Shown here: piece by piece, positions 34,084 through 42,481 of the stretch | Numbering within the stretch: position 1 is the first letter of the stretch | How the letters are laid out: each line of letters starts with the position of its first letter | Assembly (NCBI RefSeq): GCF_032917945.1 | Contig: NZ_CP136624.1 | Span: 4,774,001 to 4,838,000, forward strand | From: Bradyrhizobium sp. sBnM-33 | GTDB taxonomy: Bacteria > Pseudomonadota > Alphaproteobacteria > Rhizobiales > Xanthobacteraceae | Direction of reading: 5' to 3' | DNA: 64,000 nt | The notes under the pieces: generated by a model | Database searches by the model: none | The model's input: only the letters and a program-made list of their open reading frames with translations | What the model was told of the DNA's origin: nothing | Made by a program: the position numbers and the translations under genes

Positions 34084-36102
34084 TTACGCCAAGAGCAAAC
34101 CACCATGGAGGTCGATCTCGATCATGCGGCCGTCGCTGACATGCGATGCCCCGTAATCGGCGACATATAGATTTAGCATATTGGGATCGTCGTTAGGGTC
34201 GCTGCTCGGCGCAAGTTCCAGGTCCTTAACGGCTGCCGCCGCATCGTTGATCTCATTGCGATGTCCGCCGAGAGTATCGATCACCTGCAGAATCGTGCCG
34301 CTGTGATCAACAACCCAGATGTTCGAGCTAAAGCCGCCGCCTACATAGAAGATGTCGTGAGCGGCGTCGTAGGCCAGCGCCTCGGGGTCCTGGATTTCCG
34401 CGGGAAGCTGGATGATGGAAAAGACCTGCGTGCCAGTATTGTCGATCTCGACAGTCGAGCGGCCTCCAGCACTCCCGTTGACGATGAACAGGTGGCCATT
34501 GTTCGCATTGACTGCCACGTCCTCGGGGTCATTGCAGCCCAGATGGCTAACATCGAATTCCCCCAGCTTGACGGTGGGATTGGCCGGGTCAACCCAGAAG
34601 ATCTTGAAGTTATCGTCGTCGGAGATGTACAGGCGGTTCGTTCCGGAATCAAAGGCGAGGCCCGTTGGCTCATCTGTGAAGTTCAAGAGGCTGGACGACT
34701 GAACGAGGGTGCCATCCGGCTGCAGCTTCAACAAATTCGTGGTGCGGAAGAACGGGCTCTCCTCAACTTCCGAGTCGCTGACGAAGAATCCCATTCCCGG
34801 GACATAGGCGATCCCGGCGGGATCGGTGCTGCCGAGCGCCGCCATGTCAGTTATCGCGACAACTTGGGGGCCGAGCGGTGCGATGGACCCACTGGCCGTG
34901 CCGAGAATGGGAAGCCCCGTGCCGCTCGTCGAGCCCACGGCGGAATCAAGCTGAAGCGTAAAGGACTCGACGAGCTCCGGGACATTATCGCTGAGCACAT
35001 CGATCAAGACTGTGGCGCTGGTGCTGCCAGCAGGGATCACCACCTGGCCACCTGAGACACCGACGAAGTCGCTGCCGGCGACGGCGGTGCCGTTTATCGT
35101 CGAGTAGGTCAGAACTACATCCTCGTTCCATGGAGCGGACAGGTCAATCCTGAAGGCGACGTGGGCGTCGGCACGTTCGGGTGCCGGGTCCGGCGAACTG
35201 CTTATCGTCACAGACGGGAGCGAAGTCGTCACGCTGAAAGCGGCGGCGTTCAAAGTGACGCCCGAGTTGAAGGTGGCGAGCGCGACACCATGCGAGGGGC
35301 CGGCGCCGTCCGCGTCCCACATTAGTGTCCACGTCGAGGCGGTGGACGAGAACACGAACTGGCCGTGACCGGAGGACGTGCCCTGCACAGTGCCCGCCGA
35401 GCCTGCAACGGCCACGAAGTACGTGGGATCGAGGACCAGCTTGCCGGTTCCGTCAGCAACGAGACCGTGACCCAAGCTCAGCCTATAGTCGCCCGCATAA
35501 ATCCCGATGTGATCAGCCCCGGACGAATAATCTTTGACCTTGTCGGTACTCGTTGCGTCGGGAAAGCGGAATACGAACGTGTCCGAACCTGCGCCTCCCC
35601 AGAGCTCGTCCTTCCCGGTGCCGCCGATCAGGGTGTCGTCGCCCCCGTTTCCGTACATCAAGTCGTCACCACCCTGTCCGCTCAACACGTTGGCCGCTTC
35701 GTTCCCGGCGAGCTTGTTGGCGAGGCCATTGCCTGTCCCGTTGATTGCCTCTGTCCCCTTCAAAGTTAACTTCTCGATGAAGGCGCCCAGCGAGTAGGTG
35801 ATCACGCTTTCCACTGTGTCGACGCCACCGTCGTCGATCCCGGGGACGGTCGTTTCGCTCACGACGTCGGCAAGATTGTCGACTCGGTAGAGATCGTCGC
35901 CCGACCCGCCATACATGACGTCGGCGCCCGTTCCACCATCCAACAGATCGTTTCCGGCACCGCCGTAGAGCTGGTCGTCGCCGCCATTGGCATAGAGTCG
36001 GTCTTTGCCGCCATAGCCGTAAAGCTGCTCACGCCCGCTACTGCCGACGAGATCCTCATCCGACTCGGTTCCGCGAATTTGCCGGAATTCAGGGACTTTC
36101 AT
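34084..36102 (-). CDS. RTX / Calx-beta-like / beta-propeller secreted protein
   Basis: A 672-residue paralogue of the frameshifted gene at 21184-24483. N-terminal RTX nonapeptides (YGGAGNDLLDGGTGADVMYG and GGSGDDL, then GGDDTLIGGTGKDELWGGAG) bind calcium outside the cell. A single Calx-beta-like module (VVIPAGSTSATVLIDVLSDN) follows, then the propeller (DPAGIAYVPGMGFFVSDSEV). The protein stops at RMIEIDLHGGLLLA, just where its paralogue continues with about 220 more residues including the C-terminal RTX/secretion block. It may be truncated and unsecreted, or secreted by its N-terminal RTX part. Export by the 8-12 kb type I system is inferred. Confidence 0.82.
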   Translation of the reverse strand: MKVPEFRQIRGTESDEDLVGSSGREQLYGYGGKDRLYANGGDDQLYGGAGNDLLDGGTGADVMYGGSGDDLYRVDNLADVVSETTVPGIDDGGVDTVESVITYSLGAFIEKLTLKGTEAINGTGNGLANKLAGNEAANVLSGQGGDDLMYGNGGDDTLIGGTGKDELWGGAGSDTFVFRFPDATSTDKVKDYSSGADHIGIYAGDYRLSLGHGLVADGTGKLVLDPTYFVAVAGSAGTVQGTSSGHGQFVFSSTASTWTLMWDADGAGPSHGVALATFNSGVTLNAAAFSVTTSLPSVTISSSPDPAPERADAHVAFRIDLSAPWNEDVVLTYSTINGTAVAGSDFVGVSGGQVVIPAGSTSATVLIDVLSDNVPELVESFTLQLDSAVGSTSGTGLPILGTASGSIAPLGPQVVAITDMAALGSTDPAGIAYVPGMGFFVSDSEVEESPFFRTTNLLKLQPDGTLVQSSSLLNFTDEPTGLAFDSGTNRLYISDDDNFKIFWVDPANPTVKLGEFDVSHLGCNDPEDVAVNANNGHLFIVNGSAGGRSTVEIDNTGTQVFSIIQLPAEIQDPEALAYDAAHDIFYVGGGFSSNIWVVDHSGTILQVIDTLGGHRNEINDAAAAVKDLELAPSSDPNDDPNMLNLYVADYGASHVSDGRMIEIDLHGGLLLA

Positions 36103-36598
36103 GGCGCACCTCTCTGGATGAGGGACTTACATCCGAGCCGGACGCGAGACCAGTTGCTATTCCGGGGATTAGAAGATCTCCTTCAGGATTACCCATCCAG
36201 AGTTCGGCCAAAGCGCGGGGGCAGGGTGGTGGCAGCGACATGGCCGATTTCGCGTTTCACAGCACCAATCGTTGCGCAGCACCAATCAAGGGGAGCTCAC
36301 CAAACGTGGGGTAGGGCGCCGCGGTCATGGTCAAGACGGAAGGATGCCGCCGTGGAGTAACCCGCATTGATAATTCCCCCGATCTCGCCACAGAACACTA
36401 ATGGAAAAGAACGACGCGCTGGATCCAGCGGCCCCATCCACGACGAAGCTGCGTTGCGTGATTCATTCGACCTCCGTCTCGATCACCTTTCCGCAATTTC
36501 GAAGGCATCTCATGCAAATGCACGAAGACGCGCGGAAAATTCCTCTCTAGCTTCCTCAACGCACCGTCCAGTTGCCGGACCGGTATGATCGAATTTTT
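36103..36598. other. Intergenic stretch
   Basis: This lies between the divergently read RTX-propeller gene and the second nucleotidyltransferase copy, so it should contain both promoters. No gene was recognised; the duplicated block begins at 36599. Confidence 0.4.
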
Positions 36599-37506
36599 GA
36601 GCGTTCCGCGCTTCAGTAACCTGAGGACCAAGATGAAGGCAGTCATTCAGTGCGGCGGAAAAGGCACTCGATTGCGTCCGCACACATCCATTTTGCCAAA
36701 ACCATTGATGCCGATCGGCGCGCGACCGGTGCTCGAACTCGTGCTCGAATGGTTAAGACGGAACGGGATCAGAGACGTTTCCATTACGACTGGATATCTG
36801 GGACATCTGATCCGCAGCGTCGTTGGTGACGGCAATCAGTGGAATATGCGGATCACCTACACCCAGGAAGTTGAGCCGCTTGGAACGATAGGCCCGTTAT
36901 CGCTGCTACGCGAACAGCTTAATGAACCATTCCTGGTCCTTAACGGCGATGTGTTGACGGACCTCAATCTCAACCAATTCATCCACAGCCATCGGCGGCA
37001 TAATGCCGGCGTCACGATTGCCACCGCAACTCGTACCACGAAGATGGATTTTGGTGTGATCGACGAGACAAATGGAGGCGTCACCGGATTTCGCGAAAAG
37101 CCGGAGTTGGCGCACCTCGTCAGCATGGGTATCTATTGCATGGATCCCACAATACTTGAACGCATCCCGTCGGGCGTACCGTTTGGCTTCGATGATCTGA
37201 TGTTCCAGATGCTGGAGGAGGAAGCTCCTGTGAACGTATTCAAGCACAGCGGCCTGTGGCTTGATATCGGCCGTGTCGAGGACTTCCTCAAAGCCCAGGA
37301 TGTCGCCTGGGATGAGCAGTCGTCCGCGTTCCCTGCATCCGTCGCGGCGTGAGGCATTCCCGCGCGACCCAAATGCTTTTTAGCTCGAGGCATGCACATG
37401 CTGTTGGTATCAGAACCGGTGTTGGGAGCAGACGAGAAGGCAGTGCTGGCCGCAGCGATCGATAGCGGCTGGGTGACGATGGGCGATCGGGTGCACGAAT
37501 TCGAAT
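36599..37506. repeat. Inverted duplication, right arm
   Basis: This is the opposite-strand counterpart of 31002-31928. It starts at GAGCGTTCCGCGCTTCAGTA, includes nucleotidyltransferase copy 2 and the first 38 codons of the aminotransferase gene, and ends at GAATTCGAA, where the sequence jumps to the 3' end of the 4,6-dehydratase-like gene. Confidence 0.93.
36633..37352 (+). CDS. Sugar nucleotidyltransferase (copy 2)
   Basis: Nearly identical to copy 1 at 31174-31893. Visible differences are Glu for Lys in the helix after PVLELVL, Ser for Asn in KHSGLW, and three changes in the last ten residues. All catalytic motifs (GGKGTRLRPHT, NGDVLTDLN) are intact, so it is probably active. The leader has GAGGACC before the ATG. 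It now heads the plus-strand series that includes the chimera, the propeller and the ExoF-like gene, giving this operon its own nucleotidyltransferase. Confidence 0.9.
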   Translation: MKAVIQCGGKGTRLRPHTSILPKPLMPIGARPVLELVLEWLRRNGIRDVSITTGYLGHLIRSVVGDGNQWNMRITYTQEVEPLGTIGPLSLLREQLNEPFLVLNGDVLTDLNLNQFIHSHRRHNAGVTIATATRTTKMDFGVIDETNGGVTGFREKPELAHLVSMGIYCMDPTILERIPSGVPFGFDDLMFQMLEEEAPVNVFKHSGLWLDIGRVEDFLKAQDVAWDEQSSAFPASVAA

Positions 37507-37595
37507 CCAGCAGCAGACTGGAACGGACGGCTAACTGGTGGCATCGCCGCCTCTCGGCAAAGCCAGGCATGCGAGAGCGGGACTTCATCACATGA
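37392..37595 (+). pseudogene. Chimera of aminotransferase start and dehydratase end
   Basis: The first 38 codons (MHMLLVSEPVLGADEKAVLA ... RVHEFE) match the DegT aminotransferase at 29972-31108. The remainder (LERTANWWHRRLSA ... RERDFIT) matches the last 27 residues of the 4,6-dehydratase at 28252. The two halves are joined in frame near 37506. Compared with the intact cluster, about 2.7 kb covering most of the aminotransferase, all of the sugar transferase and most of the dehydratase is deleted. The 67-residue product has no catalytic site. Its stop overlaps the next ATG (ATGA), so translating it may still couple expression of the propeller gene. Confidence 0.85.
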
Positions 37596-38860
37596 CGCTC
37601 CGGTTCGGCCGCGCCGAAATCGTACTGTGGTGCAGCGTCTTCCTGGCGCTCGCCGTTAAGGCCGCCGCAACGGAAACGATCCAGACGGCGCAACCCGTCC
37701 TTGCACCTCGCATGGACCTGCCGGGCTACCTCGTGCCGACCGTCGATACGTCCATAGGAACCACCTTCGTACGTGTGACTTCACCCGAAAGCCCGCTGGG
37801 GAACGGACTGGCCTGCAGACGCTCCTACTGCACGCATCGTTATTCCAGCGCGCAAGCCTGGAATGCCGACCAGACGCTGCTCTTGATTGTCAATGGTTGT
37901 AACGGCCTGTGCTTCCTCGACGGGCAAACATACGCTCCGCTTTTTCAGCGACGTCGCTCTGGCGATGAATGCGAGTGGCATCCCCAGGATCCCGAACTCA
38001 TGATTTGCGTCGGCGGGCAGCGTATTTCGCACTGGGCTCCGCGAAACAATCGAGAAAAGGTGATCTTTGATTTGGAGGGATATCGCGGTCTCCGATTCGG
38101 CCCGTCCAAGGGCAATCCGTCATGGGATGGCAACCGCATCGCGGTGCGCGCCATGACCCAGCAGGGAGCGCTTGTCACGTTCGCGGTTGACCTTTCGATT
38201 CGTCAGAAATTTCCAGATGTCGATTTGGCAAGGCTTCCCGGGAAAAACAGCTATTGCAGTATCTCCCCGCTCGGCCGGTACATATTCTGCCAACAGGTTG
38301 GGGCCACGGATCAAGGATTTGTTTTCGGCATCGATGGTAGCCTTATCCAGAGCTGGACCGAGCATCATCGGCCCGGCCATGGCGATATGACAATCGATGA
38401 GGATGGCAGTGAAGTTTACGTCGGCATCAGCAAATCAGATCCCGACAAGTACCACGTGATCAAACGGAGACTCAGCGATGGACTGGTCACCGCGCTGGCT
38501 CCATATGGCGAGGCCCAGCATGCCTCGACACGGGCGATACGCCGCCCGGGCTGGGTTATCTTGAGCTATGCCGGTAATCCGCCCGCGTCAGCTCAGCGTC
38601 TGCGTGGGGCTCCATTCGCCCAAGAGGTGATCGCACTGAAAATTGACGGTAGCGGGAAATTTCGACGTGTCGCACACACGGTCAGCGCGCCGTACGATTA
38701 CCGGAGCGAAACGCATGGCTCTCCGTCCCCTGACGGGTCGCAGGTCATTTGGTCGAGCAATTGGGGCCGGGCAGGGGGACCGGTTTTCGATTTCGTCTCC
38801 CGCCTCGATTGGGATGACCGCGATGTTCGGCAAGGAGTGGCACAGGGAGATCGTCCATGA
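37592..38860 (+). CDS. Secreted beta-propeller protein, EPS locus
   Basis: A 422-residue protein with an N-terminal signal peptide (RFGRAEIVLWCSVFLALAVK, cleavage after about AAATE). The body has WD40/TolB-like repeats: SSAQAWNADQTLLLI, SGDECEWHPQDPELMICVG, YCSISPLGRYIF, and the C-terminal SPSPDGSQVIWSSNWG. The pattern resembles the oligogalacturonide-lyase-like propellers, but catalytic residues cannot be confirmed. It overlaps the upstream chimera by ATGA and the next gene, ExoF-like, by four bases, so it belongs to the export operon. A role in polymer binding, trimming or assembly in the periplasm is inferred. A relic of its start is at 28190-28257. Confidence 0.72.
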   Translation: MTLRFGRAEIVLWCSVFLALAVKAAATETIQTAQPVLAPRMDLPGYLVPTVDTSIGTTFVRVTSPESPLGNGLACRRSYCTHRYSSAQAWNADQTLLLIVNGCNGLCFLDGQTYAPLFQRRRSGDECEWHPQDPELMICVGGQRISHWAPRNNREKVIFDLEGYRGLRFGPSKGNPSWDGNRIAVRAMTQQGALVTFAVDLSIRQKFPDVDLARLPGKNSYCSISPLGRYIFCQQVGATDQGFVFGIDGSLIQSWTEHHRPGHGDMTIDEDGSEVYVGISKSDPDKYHVIKRRLSDGLVTALAPYGEAQHASTRAIRRPGWVILSYAGNPPASAQRLRGAPFAQEVIALKIDGSGKFRRVAHTVSAPYDYRSETHGSPSPDGSQVIWSSNWGRAGGPVFDFVSRLDWDDRDVRQGVAQGDRP

Positions 38861-40134
38861 AAAGCAAAAAACACGGCAAGATCTTCGGCCTTATTTCGGC
38901 TGTCTTCTGGGCGGGAATTGTTGTGTCCATCAGCAACGAGAACTGCTTCGGAGCTGAATATAAACTCGCACCAGGTGACACTGTCGAGGTATCGGTCGGC
39001 GGTTTGCCCGATCAGCGTAGTCGAGGGCAGATACAGATCGACGGCACCATCGCTCTTCCCGGAGTAGGTACTGTGGAGGTTGCGGGGTTGACTCCGTCCG
39101 AAATGCAGCGCCGCATCGAAACAGTGCTGCAATCAAAGATACTGCGTCACCGCTCAGCCGATGGCCGCGATCAGACGTTCGTCATCAAGCCGGGCGACGT
39201 AATCGCAAGCGTTGTGGAATATCGACCGATCTACGTTTCCGGCGACGTGCTAACTCCCGGACAGCAGCCGTATCGGGCTTCGATGACGGTGCGCCAGGCC
39301 GTCGCGGTCGCGGGTGGCTTCAGCCTGTTGCGCTCTCGCGGTCACCCCGGCGCCATTGATCCGGCGGATCTCGTGCGCGATTATGAGTCTTTGGCCACGG
39401 AATACGTCAAGGAATACTTTCACCTCGTCCGCATCAATGCGGAACTTGATGGCCGTGACACCTTCGATCGATCCGTTCCGAACGATGTTTCTCTGCCCGC
39501 AGTGGTGGTCGAATCTGTGGTGCGCGCGGAGGCGGAGTCCTTGAAGACCTCGCAAAATGACTTCCGTACGGAACAACGCTTTCTGCAGGAGGCGGTGATA
39601 CAAACGGATGCGCAGTTCGCAACCCTAAAGCAGCAGCATGAGAGCGAAGAAAAGGGTGTACAGGCCGATGAGGAAGAGCTCCAACGGGTGCAGAAGCTAC
39701 TCGGTTCAGGCCTATTGGCAAGTCCCCGCGTCACCGAAAATCGGCGCGCCCTTCTGTTGTCGTCGACGCGTAGCCTACAGACCAGCGTCGAGATGATGAG
39801 GCTGCAGCGTCAGCGCCACGATTTACGGAGGCAGATCGAACGGGTTGCGAGCCAGCGAACCATCAATCTGCTCAAGGAGCAGAAGGACTCTAATGTTCGC
39901 CTGGCGGACCTGCGGGTCAAAATGCTGGCGCTGAGCCAGAAACTGCTACCCGTAGGTGGGACAGGAATGCTGCCCGTCGGCACAAGCAATCTGTATCCGG
40001 AGGTGACCGTCGTACGAAAGCTCGGCCAGCGATGGGATAGGATTGCCGCATCCGTCGATTTCGATGTAGAGCCCGGCGACGTGATCGAAGTCGCGTTGCG
40101 TCCCTCAGCGACCGCTGCCAAGCTGTCAAATTGA
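38857..40134 (+). CDS. ExoF-like polysaccharide export protein
   Basis: A 425-residue periplasmic/outer-membrane export component. A signal peptide (GKIFGLISAVFWAGIVVSIS) precedes a Poly_export domain (YKLAPGDTVEVSVGGLPDQR), an SLBB-like segment (RPIYVSGDVLTPGQQPYRAS), a long coiled coil (about residues 220-370) and a terminal EPGDVIEVAL motif of a second SLBB-like piece. This is the ExoF layout from rhizobial succinoglycan clusters, lacking the lipobox of Wza. It should work with the Wzz-like protein at 44011 to move polymer across the envelope. It overlaps the propeller gene by four bases. Confidence 0.85.
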   Translation: MKSKKHGKIFGLISAVFWAGIVVSISNENCFGAEYKLAPGDTVEVSVGGLPDQRSRGQIQIDGTIALPGVGTVEVAGLTPSEMQRRIETVLQSKILRHRSADGRDQTFVIKPGDVIASVVEYRPIYVSGDVLTPGQQPYRASMTVRQAVAVAGGFSLLRSRGHPGAIDPADLVRDYESLATEYVKEYFHLVRINAELDGRDTFDRSVPNDVSLPAVVVESVVRAEAESLKTSQNDFRTEQRFLQEAVIQTDAQFATLKQQHESEEKGVQADEEELQRVQKLLGSGLLASPRVTENRRALLLSSTRSLQTSVEMMRLQRQRHDLRRQIERVASQRTINLLKEQKDSNVRLADLRVKMLALSQKLLPVGGTGMLPVGTSNLYPEVTVVRKLGQRWDRIAASVDFDVEPGDVIEVALRPSATAAKLSN

Positions 40135-40383
40135 CGAAAAAGGGGTACCCACTTCGGATACGCTTTTGCTGCTACCGACGCGACAACCTTGGCCAAGTTG
40201 CGCCCTAAGCATGAAGCGCCTTCCCATCTGAGGCTTCAAATCACCAGCCAGCCTCCGCGCACTCAGCTGCTTCGCTGGGCGGGTCAACGGAGTTACCTCC
40301 CATTGAACATTTACAGGACCCAGTGAAATTGGAATCGTCCTTGTTCGTACCAATTTCTTCGACCAGCGCACTGGGAAGCAAAA

Positions 40384-41040
40384 ATGTTGAATCTCAGCCA
40401 GAGTGCCACATTGCCTACAATCGCTTTGCATCGATCTGCCGAATCGATCTTCAATATCTCGAATCGTGCTCCCCCCATCATTTCGGACACTGACGACAAG
40501 CGTAGCGATCTGCGTGCTCTCCTAGCGCGCATTGGCTGTGGCCAAGTCTGGATCAGGCGCGGCCGAATTATTGAAGTTAGCGCAACCGGCCGCGCAATGT
40601 TGGAGCGCGAATGCAGGCACGCTGCCGGACGCGAAACACTTTATGGGGCTGTAAAGCAGCTGATAAATCGCACGGGCGCACAAATTCCTATCGGCTCTAC
40701 ATCATGGCTGGTGACTTCCTCCAAGGAAGGAATCACCACGCTTGTAAAACAGATAGCGAATGCGTCGTCCGATGGGACGAGCGCACTCATCCTGCTCGAT
40801 CTCGACGCTCACCCGGAGCCTTCCCCTCGGACGCTGCAATGCTTGTTTGGACTCACAGCCGCGGAAACTCAGCTCGCAGTCGAATTGGCGCGAGGACACA
40901 ATTTACTTGACATTGCGCGTTCCCGACGGCTGAGCCGAACGACAATACGCTCACAGTTGGGCGCCTTGTTTGTTAAGACACAGACGCGGCGGCAGGCTGA
41001 CCTCGTCGCGCTGCTGGGACGTGTCGCTATCTTACCGTAG
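40384..41040 (+). CDS. LuxR-type helix-turn-helix regulator
   Basis: A 218-residue protein with a C-terminal LuxR-like helix-turn-helix (LTAAETQLAVELARGHNLLD, then SRTTIRSQLGALFVKTQTRR). No receiver or autoinducer domain is recognised; the N-terminal part (residues 40-140) may be a PAS-like sensor region. It follows the ExoF-like gene after 249 bases and precedes the glycosyltransferase, in the same orientation, so it may regulate the polysaccharide genes. The signal is unknown. Confidence 0.75.
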   Translation: MLNLSQSATLPTIALHRSAESIFNISNRAPPIISDTDDKRSDLRALLARIGCGQVWIRRGRIIEVSATGRAMLERECRHAAGRETLYGAVKQLINRTGAQIPIGSTSWLVTSSKEGITTLVKQIANASSDGTSALILLDLDAHPEPSPRTLQCLFGLTAAETQLAVELARGHNLLDIARSRRLSRTTIRSQLGALFVKTQTRRQADLVALLGRVAILP

Positions 41041-41293
41041 CGCTGGGCGAGTTACCTCGATCTGCCGGTTTGGCGCCCTCACGGCCTACCTATTCAGAGC
41101 GTGCACGGCAACAGCCTGTTAGTTTTCGAGATTGCTGAAACAACTCTTTCGTCGATGAATCATTCGAATAAATGAAGACAGTTCTTGGTCTCCTCCTAAG
41201 CTCACTTGGTCCGCACATCCTTCAGGAAAGCGGCCGTCGTTCGTACTATCTCCGGTTTCGGCGAAGTTGCATCCGAGACCGAAAGGAAACAGC

Positions 41294-42481
41294 ATGACGC
41301 TGCACTTGCTTTGCGTGGGAGGCGAGGATCACGCGCTGCGGATTCCCTTCCTGACTGCTCTGCAAAACCGCGGCTTGCGGGTGAGTGCTGCGGGCACCGG
41401 CGTCACGTTCCCGTTCGCAAAGAATGGCATTCAGTACCATCGATACCAGTTCGATAGATTCCATGCGCGCTTTGCCGACCGGATCGCCGTGGGTCAGCTC
41501 TCGCAACTGGTGCACCGCGTCCAGCCCGATATTGTTCAGACGTTTGATACCAAGCCAAATCTTCTTGCACCTCTGGCGATTCGGGGCGCGGTTCCCGTGG
41601 TGCGCACCATCAATGGAATGGGGTGGGTATTTTCCTCGACAGACCTGAAAGCCCTGGTGTTTCGGCCTGCGTATCTGGCGTTGCAGCGGTTGACCGCCTA
41701 CTGGACCGCGGCAACGGTATTCCAAAACAAGGCAGATAGCGACTTCTTCCGCCGCTACCATCTGCTTGGAAATGGTTCCTCCGTTGTCATCGGAAGCTCA
41801 GGAATCGATGTCAAGGCTTTCGAGTCAGCACGGACGGAGACGGGTAGCATCTCCCAGCTTCGTTCCCAGCTCGGGTTGGGAGACGCCGAAATCGTCCTTA
41901 CCGTGAGCCGGCTAACCGTACAGAAGGGTATCCCAACCCTCCTGGATGCGGCGAGAATTGTCCACGAAGCGCGACCTAGTGTTCGCTTCCTGCTCGTTGG
42001 CCCCCGCGAGAGCGAGGGACCGTTCGCCGTAGATCAGGCATTGATCGAGCGACATGCACCCTACGTGATCGCGCCCGGTGCGAGATCGGATGTTCCGGCC
42101 CTTCTCGGCATTGCAGATGTCTTTGCCTTTCCGACTGAGTATCGCGAAGGAATCCCGCGCGTTCTCCTGGAAGCCGGCCTGGCCGGCGTACCGATCGTGG
42201 CCACGCGCATGCCCGGCTGTGATGATGTCGTGGCGGAGAGCTGGAATGGCTACATGGTCCCACCGCGCGACCCGCGCGCGCTCGCTGCCGCCATCCTAGA
42301 CCTACTTCGAGATCCCGCTCGTGCCAGAACTATGGGGCAGCGCTCCACTGAGCTTGTGCGTCGTGAATTCGATCTGAACGTCGTAGCCGACCGTTACACC
42401 GATCTTTACATGCGACTGCGTTCAGTCGGCAGTCAAGGCGATGACCGAGCGGCGCGGAAGAACAGCAGTGAAGTACAATGA
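41294..42481 (+). CDS. Glycosyltransferase family 4
   Basis: A GT-B fold glycosyltransferase of 395 residues that adds a sugar to the lipid-linked repeat unit. The N-terminal part begins MTLHLLCVGGEDHALRIPFL; the nucleotide-sugar site is in the second half, with VSRLTVQKGIPTLLDAARIV and the EGIPRVLLEAGLAGVPIVAT motif holding the E-x7-E pair. AAAGGA precedes the ATG at 41294; a longer frame from 41267 is not needed. The stop overlaps the polymerase start by four bases. Sugar specificity cannot be inferred. Only one clear GT is present here, so others may lie outside the window or the repeat unit is short. Confidence 0.9.
   Translation: MTLHLLCVGGEDHALRIPFLTALQNRGLRVSAAGTGVTFPFAKNGIQYHRYQFDRFHARFADRIAVGQLSQLVHRVQPDIVQTFDTKPNLLAPLAIRGAVPVVRTINGMGWVFSSTDLKALVFRPAYLALQRLTAYWTAATVFQNKADSDFFRRYHLLGNGSSVVIGSSGIDVKAFESARTETGSISQLRSQLGLGDAEIVLTVSRLTVQKGIPTLLDAARIVHEARPSVRFLLVGPRESEGPFAVDQALIERHAPYVIAPGARSDVPALLGIADVFAFPTEYREGIPRVLLEAGLAGVPIVATRMPGCDDVVAESWNGYMVPPRDPRALAAAILDLLRDPARARTMGQRSTELVRREFDLNVVADRYTDLYMRLRSVGSQGDDRAARKNSSEVQ

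Noticed and set aside
34261..35055. A 264-codon plus-strand frame within the RTX-propeller gene
   Set aside because: Antisense reading of the beta-propeller part; the equivalent region of the paralogue gives a similar shadow.
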